Shown piece by piece: positions 10,972 to 21,800 of a DNA stretch of 64,000 nt. A model generated the notes under the pieces. It ran no database searches. It saw nothing but the letters and a program-made list of their open reading frames with translations, and was not told the DNA's origin. Positions within the stretch are counted from its first letter, which is position 1, and each line of letters starts with the position of its first letter. Both the position numbers and the translations under genes were made by a program. The stretch comes from Steinernema hermaphroditum (Eukaryota; Nematoda; Chromadorea; Rhabditida; Steinernematidae), in the NCBI GenBank assembly GCA_030435675.1, contig CM059624.1, positions 16,206,769 to 16,270,768 of the forward strand, given 5' to 3'.

Positions 10972-12639
10972 ATGTCTTCCGCTACGACGTCTCAGAAGAA
11001 TGCATCGAAGACGAAGAAGAAAGTAGGCCCGAACATGTCCCTCCCTCTGCGTCCGGCGCTGATGCCGCTGAGTTCTCGCATCGACGACGAACGTTCGACG
11101 GCCAAACGGATCTACTTGGTCCGGAATGGAGAGTGCTGCGACCGGTTGATGCCGTGCTGGAGAATGCGCGCCTTCGCCGAGCACAACACGTACCGATTGG
11201 TGAGTATTTTTATCGGATATTTTAGCGTCTTAGAACTGCAGATGTGAGATGAATCCGAGATGCTGGTTTTGGCGCATTTTGTTATTTTGCTCTGTGATTT
11301 CTTTCAGCGCCCCGGGGACCACTTAGGACGATGGCGGCCGTGAGCTTGAAATGTTAATCACATGATAGATTACGGACTTCCTCTTCCACACTCTTTGGAG
11401 TGGGGCGAAGATTGATTTTCTCTGGGATTTGGATTGTTTTTGTTTAAGAACAGCCGCTCGTATGTCGCATGAGTTGAGATGATGTGTTTTGATTGTTGAT
11501 TCCGGGGCTTGTTGTGATAATGCTCACGCTGTGGTGAAAGGGTATCCGTTTCCAGCGCCATGAGCTTGCTTGCGATCGGCGATCGGGTTTTTTTTATTTT
11601 CGCATGAGTTATTTATCGCGTATTCTTGTTTGGTGTGAGTTTGAGCGATATAACTGGCGCGTAGCAGTTTGGCGCAATGAAATTGGCAGCTTTTTCTCCG
11701 TGAGCAACTTTTTTCGTTGTTTATATTGTGCTTCTCTCATTTTCATTGTTCTAAATAGTGCTTCTTTTCAGATTGATCTCAATCAGCCCCTTAGGGTTCC
11801 GATTCGTGCTGGAGCACCGGATGCTTTCCTCAACGATTCTCCACTCACCCAAGTTGGCTCGTTCACCTCATTGTTGCTTGGACGTGCCTTGGCCATGCGA
11901 CAGTTAACTGTTCACACCGTGTACTGCTCTCCGGCTCTTCGATGTATCCAGGAAAGCATGTGATATTTAGTTTCGATCAATAACCTTTTGTTTAGACAGC
12001 TGAATACATGATCTCGATGATGAATCTGAAGAAAACGCCAAGAATCTACGTTGAGCCCGGATTGTTTGAACCTTTGATGTTCTACTGGCAGGTGTGATAA
12101 CTATATTTTTTTCTGATTTTTATGTATAATGTTCATTTAGGATCGCATTCCGTTGTTCATGACCAATCAAGAGCTCATCAACGCTGGATTCCATGTCGAT
12201 GACGAGTATGTGCCTGTTATTTCGATGGACGCGCTTAGGAAAAAGCTGTTTGAGGTGATTAATGTACCTTGTTCATTATATTTTTATCTTGTTTTAGGAG
12301 AAGCACCCTGACGACTCATTCAATAGAATCACAGCAGTAGCTGATTCGATCGTCGAATGTGCAAACGAGCGTTCCGGTGGAGTTCTTGTTGTCACACATG
12401 CTCCATCTGTTGATCTTCTTCTTCGTCGGATCACTGGGCGTTCTGACAGTCCGCGAACTATCGGTGACCTCTACAGGATGGGTTTGAACTACCCTTTTGG
12501 ATCTTCGGCTGTCTTGGAATATGAACAACCCTCAGTTACGAAGAAGGCCAAACCGAAGTGGGTTTACAAGCCGGGAGCACTTCCACCACTTACGTGTGCT
12601 CAAGCGTCAACAATGGTTGAGGTCCCGGATTTTTCGTGA
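10972..12639 (+). CDS. PGAM / TULA-type histidine phosphatase-like protein, first catalytic His replaced by Asn
   Basis: A five-exon model with all boundaries in phase 0, join(10972..11199,11772..11951,11996..12091,12141..12254,12298..12639), 319 residues. The fold is that of the histidine phosphatase superfamily, closest in pattern to the PGAM domain of UBASH3/TULA and ecdysteroid-phosphate phosphatase: KRIYLVRNGE at residues 45-54, VYCSPALRCIQTAEYM, YVEPGLFEP, and VVTHAPSVD with the second His at 240. The usual RHG motif reads RNG here (Asn 52), so the phosphohistidine residue is missing and classical activity is doubtful. There are no UBA or SH3 domains. A basic low-complexity N-terminus precedes the domain. 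Exon 2 ends at CAG followed by GAAAGC, so the inferred donor is GA rather than GT (see findings). The start is the first ATG in the open frame. Confidence 0.82.
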
Positions 12640-12714
12640 TGCATTTATCATGTACATATGATAGAAATGATGTTTTCAAAGTATTCGTTTTTTGGAGGTC
12701 ATGGGCGCCGGATT

Positions 12715-12720
12715 TTTATT
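12715..12720 (-). terminator. Poly(A) signal AATAAA
   Basis: AATAAA on the minus strand, about 60 nt past the stop of the secreted basic/Cys-rich gene. It lies in the 140-bp gap between this gene and the convergent PGAM-like gene. Confidence 0.5.
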
Positions 12721-12779
12721 ATTATGTTTATCGTCTGTACAGATGCAAGAAAGTGTGCGAGGGAAGCTTTATGTAATGC

Positions 12780-14469
12780 CTAGCGACGGCGTCTTCGTCG
12801 TCGAGTGGACTCCTCGAAAGGGGCCGCTTGTTTTCTGTTTTCGTAGATTCCATGGATGACGTCATCGGCGGACGCCTTCTTGCAAACGGCCGCTTCGCCG
12901 ACTATTTTGCTTCGGAAGCACTGTAAGCGGGCTTTGCAGGAACAGGAGTGCTTGCAGGGAGATCCTTCCTCGAGAGCGTGGAGGACGCAGACGGAGTGAG
13001 GTTTACGACGATGGCAGCAGAGACCTGAAGAGGGATACGGTAAGTGGGAGCAGATTGTTGAGGAAAATTGCGTTTGTCTCTCATGTAGGGCCATGACAAA
13101 ATGAGGCGCCAGGCTGGAGATGAACCGATCCCGATCGGCCTACAAATCAAGGACGTTTGCAATGAGCCAAACAGGCAACCTAGGAGAAACTGGTTCACTG
13201 CCATTATGCCTTCGAGACCCATAACCCTCCAATTGCCTACGGATTACACAAGATTAAAAAGGATCCTATGGGCGCCTCCCTCCCCCAAGGTTACTTGGCT
13301 TTTAGTAAAGGGTGCGAATTCCCGTTTGTTACGGTAATTGACAAACCTGGTTTGCACTCATTGTGACTGTCGCAGTAGCTTCCAACGTCTCCATTCCGTG
13401 ACATGTTCCTGGACATATTCAATACAAGGAGCTAAAATTGCCACTCATTTTTATCCTCTTAACTGTATCCACAACCTTTCGTTCCTTTTCGTTTTTGGTG
13501 CTATTGCGGCGGACGACGTTTCGTGGAATAACCTTTTGTTGTGGAATGGTCAATTTTCGACTTATCGCTTTCGCCTTTCCCAATTTGTGTTCGAGCTTCA
13601 CAAGCCGACAACGTTGTATCTTACGGTGCTTCGACTCTCGCACCGAACGGCCCAGGGTGGACAGTTTCCGGAGAACGGTTTTCAGCTTGCGATGCAACGC
13701 CTTCACTTCATGGTTTGATTTGGGGAGGAGATGTTTGACATGCGGCAAATCGACTTGTTTGATTTGGCGCAGGAGATCGTTTACTTCGTCGTGGATTTCT
13801 TTGATGCGACGCTCCTTGCGCTTTAGGACGGCGCATCGTTTGAGTATCGGGGACTGAAATGGAACATGTATCATCCTCCGGCGAAGTAATATGTACAAGG
13901 CCTCGGTTCATTTTTCTCAATTTTTGGCCCGAAATTTCAAAGATTGAAAGTTCACTACATTCTGTTCCAGCAAAGGAATAAGAGAAGGACACAAAAGGAG
14001 CATGTGTGAACCTTGTTTTTACAGAAGTGAAATAAGCAGCTATTACGTAAAGGACTTTCTAGAGCTCATTGTGACATGTGCACAATGCCTGGATCTAGTA
14101 AAACTCTCAAGGTAAACTGCGTCCTCTGGCGAACAGGCTAGGTTCTATTTTGTCTTCGATTTCTTGATCGACATCGACCAAAAGGATGGACTTTGCAGTT
14201 CCTAAAAGGGGAATTTTTGCGGAAAGCATTTCTAATTTCTAGGCCTAAATTCATAGAGAACATACCTTATATAATCCATTTTGCAACAGCTGCACTTGGG
14301 CGAGATCATTGTGGAAGCGCTGGACCCGTCGCTGCGGAGCGAACGTGGGCAGTATTCTCACATTGTTGATATCGACACTTCTGGCCACCCTTCGACCACC
14401 GACGACGTGCGTAGTCGTCGCACAGAAAGCGACGACAAGCAGGACGATCAGCGACGGGAGACCGCTCAT
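12780..14469 (-). CDS. Secreted basic protein with colipase-like Cys-rich C-terminus (uncharacterised)
   Basis: A three-exon model, complement(join(12780..13024,13445..13853,14266..14469)), 285 residues, phases 0 and 1. The N-terminus MSGLPSLIVLLVVAFCATTT is a clear signal peptide. The middle exon is very basic and helical, rich in Lys/Arg/Leu, with no known domain. The last exon has eight cysteines in the order CC-x8-C-x10-C-x3-C-x-C-x6-C-x10-C, with the local string LEEGSPC before a CxC pair. That spacing recalls the colipase fold of Dickkopf Cys-2 and prokineticin domains, although the first two cysteines of those domains are absent. Family membership is an inference from spacing only. The donor of exon 2 (A/GTGGCA) is weak and was chosen because it alone keeps phase. 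A tRNA-like repeat lies just upstream of the last exon. I do not recognise an ortholog. Confidence 0.6.
13118..13175 (-). repeat. tRNA-derived repeat, family B copy 1
   Basis: Read on the minus strand it has an A-box-like start TGGCTCATTGCAAACG, an anticodon-arm-like middle with TTTGTAG, and a B-box-like GGTTCATCTCC. The stems do not close, so it is not a functional tRNA. The copy at 18813-18874 shares the order and most of the bases. It lies in an intron of the secreted Cys-rich gene. Confidence 0.45.
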
Positions 14470-15990
14470 CGCGTTGTCATGTTATGGTGCTGAAGAGGGC
14501 GACAAAAAAGTGAGCGAACAAAGAAAGTACGCGGATTCGTTTGATTGCGCGCCGCCACACTAATTATAGACTCGCGCTCGTTGACCTTGTCCTTCAATTT
14601 GGCCCATTTGCACCGAATGAATGGCGGAGGCTGTAAAGGAGGGTGTTCGCTAATCTGAGAAGAGGTGTGAAGGTGGGCGGCGGCGGAGGAAATAAGCCGT
14701 GAACGGATGGGACTGTCGCCATTGAGAGGGAAAGGATGTGGTGGGAAATGTGAAATCGAAGATCTGATGACAAGGTCCTCTTCAAAATATCCACAATACA
14801 ATGGTCGATTGTTTGCTACCTATTGTTTATCACCAATATACCTCAAGCGTAGGTGGAACATACTTTATATGAACTCATCTTTGGCAGACAAATCTGCTAA
14901 AAACTAGAGAAACACCTCCCCAAGATAAGATCAAACAAGTTCTGATTTTGGGCAGACGGTGTCCATGAATTTTGATAAATGACAATGCACTTAACAACTT
15001 GATAAGTGACCTTGAAGTGACCAAAATAGTCTGACTAGCACTATCGGGTAACTGCATGAGTGACTTCGTTGCAGCGGGCAAAGCCGATACCATTTTGTCA
15101 AAATAAATACCACTTTGTCAAGATCGGTACCATTTTGGTCACTTCTCCTTAATAGAGCCCACATTTTTTAGAAGTCAGACAACCTTAAACGCAGCACGAA
15201 AGAATGCTATGTCAACAGTGATATGGTAAACAGCAGGTGGTTAATTTACGGTTATGTTTTCCTAGAAAATAGCTGACTTTAAATCAACGTTCACGAGGCC
15301 TTTCGATCGAAAACAAGCTGTGTTAGATGTGGGTATTTGATTAATGTCATGTTGAGAGAGGATGTGGGAAATGGTGCCTTTAATATCAACAGTCTGGGGA
15401 GGTAAACATTTCATGGACTGAATGTAGTTTCACATCAGTAACAGAAATAGAAACAGGGTGAATTTTTGACGTTGACTGAGGCTGAGTGCACATCAGCAGG
15501 TGAGATTTTGGAGCTGTATTGCAGGACTATTTGAGGGCGCTTTGCTTGTGGTTTTTGCACTTTTTGGAACACTCGAAAAAGCACCTAAATAAGACCTTTC
15601 TAAATAACTTCCGAATAGCAAGCCTTCCGGCTGTCAATAGCAGAGCAATCTTGGAAAGGCCTCAAACGGGAGCTATTATCGAGCGCCGATTCTTCCCAAA
15701 CCCACAATTATGCGATCCGCCATCCTGAAGATGTGAAAACGGCCATTTTTCGGTCGCATAACCGCTAAGCATATTTTAAATTTAATTATAGAACCTGGAA
15801 ACCGAGAAGATTGAAGAATGACTCGTAGGGGGAATGAGGGAATTGACTAGGGAGAATTAAGGAATTCCAGTTAGTCACCGAGAATGCATTACGAATGTAC
15901 GATAGGCAAAGAGCACCGAAAAAACACAAAAGCACCCTTATTTGAGCAAATTAGTGCGATTAATGTAACAGACGACCGGCGTTCTTCATG
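14470..15990. other. Intergenic, nothing supported
   Basis: The left edge is the GC-rich upstream region of the minus-strand secreted gene. A short degenerate direct repeat (TACCATTTTG / TACCACTTTG / TACCATTTTGG) occurs at about 15090-15140. No gene was found. Confidence 0.4.
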
Positions 15991-16062
15991 TCCTCGGTAG
16001 TATAGTGGTGAGTATCCGCGCCTGTCACGTGCGAGACCCGGGTTCGATTCCCGGCCGGGGAG
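15991..16062 (+). tRNA. tRNA-Asp (GTC)
   Basis: A 72-nt cloverleaf with acceptor TCCTCGG / CCGGGGA, anticodon stem CGCGC/GTGCG with loop CTGTCAC (anticodon GTC), T-arm CCGGG-TTCGATT-CCCGG and discriminator G. There is no intron, and a T-run follows at about 16065. Confidence 0.96.
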
Positions 16063-17140
16063 TAATTTTTCGTTTTGCTCTTTGCTGTTTAAGTCCAAAT
16101 TTGCTTTATTCTCCTGAAAATCATGACAGACGCCAGATTTTCTGCAAAAAGGTCTATTTATAGAAGTTGGACATAGAAAAATAGACACTGCTGAGTTGAC
16201 GTATATGCATATCAAAAAAGTCTTGATTACATCATTTGCCTGAACTATAATTAAGTAGGGGTGAAAACGCAAGACTGGTCAAAGTGAGAGAACACAGAGA
16301 ACCTAACTCCGAAAGACAAAATGCTTCTCTTAGGTCACTTAAAAAATGATCTATGTGCTGGACGAAGCTTTTTGTCACAACCACGCTAGCGATGAAATGT
16401 GTGCAACATCTGCGCAGGCGTCCAAGGCGCAACAGCTGCCGCGCGTGAGAAATTCTCGATAAAGGACATAAATCTTGGCCGAAGAACGGAAAGAATCCCG
16501 GCCGGGGCATTTATGGAAATTTTTCGATTGAAACGATGATAGGGGTGCACAAAGGCGCTTCTAATTAAGTAGTCTGTCAGGGAGGGTGGCAGCGGCGGGA
16601 AGTTTATTGATCTTGCGTAATGAATAGTGGAGAGGGAAGAAGAAGGATCGCTCAAAACATGGTTTACGATAGCTCCATCTAACAGACATCTTTTCCCTGA
16701 GGATGTGAGCTTTCTACTCCGTCCTTTCCATGATATTAGGAAAAGACAATACTCTCTCATGCCAAAGCTTATGAGCACTAATTAGCTGCATTCATTTCAA
16801 GAAACGTCGTGTCTTTCGCTTAGTTTCATGAAAAGAAGAAGAATGTTTTAGAAGAACTCTTGCAGGACATGTTTTCGCATACTCAAGGGACCACACTACT
16901 CTGAGCGAATATGCTATAAATAAAAGGAATAGAATAATATTTATGATTGGATACCCACATTTTGATTGGACACCCCCCACAAAAGGGAACTTGGTGACTC
17001 AACGTTTTATTGACTCGAATGCCAATCTTAGTCCAAGCCGATGACTCTAGTCAGATTCTCTGTCGTTGGTGTTGTGGAGCATCTTCGGCGGCCTACTTGG
17101 CTAGACGGTGAAACTACGGCTCCCTGTTGTTCCGGTCCTT
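16063..17140. other. Gene-poor stretch
   Basis: Minus-strand open frames at 15889-16272 and 16386-16778 have no domains, and the first is partly the antisense reading of the tRNA-Asp. No supported gene. Confidence 0.35.
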
Positions 17141-17215
17141 TTGGAAGCCTTGGTGATCATTGCGCCAACAACGACGGTCGAGAACGACCGCTCACTCAAC
17201 TCATCCGAATGAACT
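17141..17215 (-). repeat. Dispersed repeat, family C copy 1
   Basis: Read on the minus strand, this stretch is roughly three-quarters identical by eye to 25611-25690 on the plus strand. Both share TTGAGTGAGCGGTCGT, then a CCGTC-TTGTTGGCGCA block and a TGATC. No coding potential is visible. The class is unknown. Confidence 0.5.
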
Positions 17216-18375
17216 TCAATCCTGCAAGCTCCGATTAGACTCGGCTAAAGTAGGAACAAATGTAGGACCCTATCCTTTGCTTTTAAACGAGGTTTTATTG
17301 ACGTAGGCATCTCAGCGGTCTTCTTTGGTGAAAGAAAATCAAATGTTTTCTCCTTATTGTGAAAAGATTCCATTTGTAGTCAACACATGATTCTCAGAAA
17401 GTATTAAGCAACATATACCAGAAGGCATGGGACCAAATTTCGTTGAGAAGTCTAGCGGCCACAGTGGAAAATTTTCTGAAGTTTTTGAAGACCCTCTTCG
17501 CGGCAAAAGGTGGTCACTTCGAACTGAATCTCTGTCATCGGAGTTAGTTTTTACTACTCTTTCTTGTGATATATGCTGTTTGTTTTAATTCGTTCACCGC
17601 TTCGAGATATGACCGATTTTCGGCGTCACACTACTTCTGAGCCACCCTGTATAGTGGTCGATTTAGCGGGTGTTACTCCGCCGCTCGGCCAGATAAAGAG
17701 GCTTAATTCGAACTAAGTGAGTGTTTAGTGTCTGAGTGTAACGAACTCCTTTTGCCAATAACAGTATCAAACAGATCTTATTTTTCACTGCGAAAATGCC
17801 CTGAAAGAAATAACACCAGTGCGACTGAATGGCTCATCTGGTGGCGGCAAATCCCGAACAAAGACGACTATTAGATCTTAATCTCGGCACATAACAGCCC
17901 GCGAGGGAAACGCAATTTCCGAAATGCGATGGCCGACAGAATCAGGGCGCCGGCACTAAGCACACGCAAAAACGAAACAAATTTCGTTCGGCGCCCACGA
18001 TGGTAACGACTTTAGTAACGCGCGGAAATCAATTAATTGCAGTTTGGGGCATTGCGTGTACAAGGGGTTCAGGAAAGATGAAAACAGGCTGAACTTTGAA
18101 CCCAACTTGAGGACCTAGTGAAGAGCAATGCTTGACGGTCGGCGTAGAGGCGTATTTTTTAGTGATTGCATTAAATAGAACCCACACTAACAGGCGTTTT
18201 CATTGATAACTGGGCGGAACCTTAGCCTCCGACCCGAAACGACCATCGACTAGGATCGTATTCTTTGGACCCAAATTAGATCATAGTGAAAGCACCTGGA
18301 ATAAGCAGCTGCCGATATAATTATAATTCAATTAAAATGAGAAATAACAAAACAGAAGTTAATGAAGAAAATTTA
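17216..18375. other. Gene-poor stretch
   Basis: No gene is supported. A motif GCCACCCTGTATA at 17641-17653 resembles the ends of some Tc1/mariner-type elements, but no matching inverted end was found. Confidence 0.35.
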
Positions 18376-18470
18376 CCAGGCACCACGGAGGACTGAACCA
18401 CCAACCGCCAGCATAGCCGGCAAACGCACTGCCAATGAACTAACCAGCAGAACTCTACCTTTGCACCACG
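18376..18470 (-). repeat. tRNA-derived repeat, family A copy 1
   Basis: On the minus strand it contains ATTGGCAGTGCGTTTGCC, then GCTATGCTGGCGG and a B-box-like GGTGGTTCAGTCCTCC, then CGTGGTGCCTGG. It aligns over about 60 nt with the plus-strand copy at 37111-37187. The stems are imperfect, so it is a tRNA-like or SINE-like repeat rather than a gene. The middle is closest to a tRNA-Gly(GCC) pattern. Confidence 0.5.
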
Positions 18471-18812
18471 GATTGTACTACTAGCCAATATTTTTATGGG
18501 GAATAACAAAGAGAAACAAAAATGACATATCGTTAATCTATCATCACTTGGTAAGTCTGCATAGGCCTATTAAACAAGACAGCCTTTAAATCCCTCTTAA
18601 TCATGCGAAATGTCATAGAACTTTGAACCCGCTGCTGTCAGTGGGAACGCGCAAAAAACTGTAGGAGAAGTTCAGTGATGTCATAAAACCGAACTAAAAG
18701 TACAAATCAAGGCGGACAATGATTAAGCGACATGATGTTTCGAAAGTACTCACTACACCGCTGAGTGAGTGCATTTGAAAAAGCGATGGGTTCCAAAAAA
18801 AACGATGACTAA

Positions 18813-18874
18813 GGGAGGCGTTGAACTGACACCAACCGGCTACGAATTAAACGCGTTCGCAATGAGCCACACAA
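18813..18874 (-). repeat. tRNA-derived repeat, family B copy 2
   Basis: On the minus strand, GTGGCTCATTGCGAACGCG, then TTCGTAG and a B-box-like CAGTTCAACGCC. It matches the copy at 13118-13175 in order and in most positions. The loop triplet reads CGT here and TGT in the other copy, which hints at descent from tRNA-Thr. Confidence 0.4.
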
Positions 18875-21800
18875 ACAGTTTAAAAGTCTTTTTGTTGGTA
18901 CTGTTAGTGACTTCTGGGCCGCTAGGCTATCCATCTGTTTGCTGGGTTAGATTTGAACTAAAATGATTCTATGAGTACCGATTTAGCCACCTTTAGAGAT
19001 AAGGTGTTTTCGTTAGACCTTTCATGAGTTTAGAACCGCTAAGCTCCTGGGCATTTTTTGGCCCTTAGCGACTAAAGGGGACGAAATTGCGCGCAGTGAT
19101 ATCGCCAATGGAAAAGAAGGGGACAAAAAGTGTCTGAAAGTGAAAAATAACTACAGCTTTGTTCAGGTCACTGATCGCTGCAGATATGCCAGAAGGATTA
19201 AAAGCGACATTTGCGGAATGTAGTCTTAACATATTGTGGATACAAAGGGGTGACAGATTAACATCTAGGTAGGACAACACAACTGTTTTTGTTCACAGTA
19301 CATAATCGATTATACTAACCGAAACAATGTTCTTGTTATATATATCTTCGTTATATAATTTCATTTTCGCATATGGCAAATAAATAAGCAGAACTGCTGG
19401 TAAATAACGCTGATAATAGAAAATGTACGTCATGAAAGAACATGTGAAAATGAAGATTCTGCGAATTCCAGAAATTGCTTCTAGTAATTGTTTTTGTTTT
19501 CAAGTCGACCATCTTCATTAGGATAGGTATATGGTTTATTCGTTCGCAAATAATGATAGTGATCTGAGAAATAGCACTTTTCTTCTCCTAGCCACAATCT
19601 CTTACTGCGTTTGAAAAACAAAAGAATGGACGCATGCGTAAATGTCCAGTAACTAAAAATGACAAAGGGTTTCACTCAAATGAGGACGGAGAACTATTCA
19701 AATAACAGAACGCCGTCTGTGAGTCGTAAACATAAGTGAGTCATCGTACACATTTGAAGCCTTTGTAACTAACAGACGAGAAAGTTGAGTCTTCTAGTTG
19801 GTACCGCAACTACAATATCGTATAGTAAAAGTGCATGTCGAAGTGAAAATTGGATCCGCTCCATTCGTTGTGCTTCATCGTAGTGGTATCTTGGCCTCTT
19901 CGGTGCCCGCGCAAACTAGTGGGATCACCGTCTTCAGCTCCGACATCGCACATCCGTGGCGAAGAAATGAGAAACGCCGACTACGGTGTGATATTGATAA
20001 CTTGGATTCTATTATGGGTGCTATTTTATTTCATTTTAAAGGATCATTCTATGATGTACCCCTATTTGGTAAGCAGAGTGCAGCCCCTTTAAGCCATCCC
20101 CCATGTCTAGCCACAAGCTTTTCAGCCGTTCCACCGGCGCGTTAATCAGAGAATACGTGACATTTCGGAAATCCTGGCACATCGAACACTCTTAATAACA
20201 AAAGTGCACACCTTAACTTGTGTTTATCGTAAACGCTGTGAGAATTATTAATGCGGTAAGAGGCATTCTCATGCACTAGATTAATATGTTTCTCTGATTT
20301 TGGAAGTTAAGTTTAAGTATGATTCATTTAATCTGTTTTCAAAGGGGAGTCAGAAAAAATAAAAGTAGAATAATAGATTGAAAGGTTGGACTTGGTTAGT
20401 GTTTTAATAACCTTACATGCCTTGATATGTGCTTGGAATTGCGAAACTTAACATACCAGTGGAAATTGGACTATTAGACTCTGAGACATGGATGACAGAT
20501 TGTTTCCGCTGTAGCGTTTGTCTAAAAGGTCAAAAGGAAGTATTAGACGGGCATCCAATAAGATATTTGACTGAAATTCGTTTTTTTCCAATATGGAATA
20601 TGAAAGTGCTTAAGCCAGCTGTCGAAATCGTGATTTGTCTGTCTAAGGGAAACGTTTTAATGCAAAGGGTCAAGCAGGAAATTTCTAAACGAGTTCCCTC
20701 GAGATGTTCAGTTAGTGAATGAGTCAGATCTAATCAGTGTGTATGAAGCAACGACCCTTTGGAGTTAACCTTCACTACGCGTCCACATGTGCGACAATTT
20801 TCAACCCGACCTGAGGCGGACACTTTCGAAGGTGCCTTTGTAAGAGAATTTAATGGCCATAACAATGCACCACACCGTTTACGAAATGAGAACTTGCTAA
20901 GTTTTGGATATTATTGCTGCATTAATCTATTATCGTCGTCGTTGTGACATTGCGAGGTGATTGACTCAATCTTGTGGGTGTTTGGTTGGCAAATGCAATC
21001 CAGGAAATGTAAACATGTCCTCCTTTCTACCAAACATTTACAAGATTGAGGGTTAAAGAAGTAAATATTTATATTTCCGCGGTTAATGGTCAACGGAAAA
21101 TCAATAATTTGCGGAAAAGGCTGTGGCGGATTAAAGTCCACTTAAGCCGTCTGCTTACATCAGATTTATGACATGAAAAGGCGGCTCAGACAAGACTGCA
21201 AGACGGAAAAACTGAAAAAGAGACAAGAGATTTTAATAACAGTTTTCGAGGCATATGTAAGTAAACTACGTTACGTAGGTAATCATTAAACTCCTCTTAA
21301 ATTTTAGCAAAAAAAAGTATCATTAGCGAAAACAACGCACGGGTTCATAACAGAAAACGATTTGTCTGATTCGTAGATGCCAATGATATGAGAAGAACAT
21401 AGACCACCGGAAGTGCGTTCCTAAACAGGGCGCGCCAAAATCGGAAGCAAAAGGTCTGCAGGTAAGAGTGCAAAGAAACCAGCTACAAAAAATGAATCAC
21501 CAACATGGCCCCCAAATGTAATTAGGCTACCATCAGGAAATTAAAATACATAAACAGGACATTAAATATTGGCGCTAGAGCTACATGAATGGGTCTAAAT
21601 TATGTATAGACGCAATGCATATGCAAATTCTTACTGGAAACAATAAGTGTGCGCAGCAGGGTTCTCCGAATTGAGAAGTGCTCTGTAGGTAGTCACCGGA
21701 AGTACATAGGAAGCACTGATGCAAATAGAACCTTTGCGCCCAGAAAAGAAAGTTCGTGCAGGTAAAAGTGCAACGTGAGTAACCAAGCGGAAACACGAAT

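Noticed and set aside
15889..16272. Minus-strand open frame containing RESNPGLARDRRG
   Set aside because: This is the antisense translation of the tRNA-Asp gene, a well-known annotation artefact. Similar IRTRALC and IRTCDLR strings near 35200 and 38210 are tRNA-like fragments.
17400..17653. Possible Tc1/mariner element ending in ACCCTGTATA
   Set aside because: Only a short end-like motif is seen. No matching inverted end, TA duplication or transposase was found. A similar ACCCTGTATA at about 41994 is also isolated.
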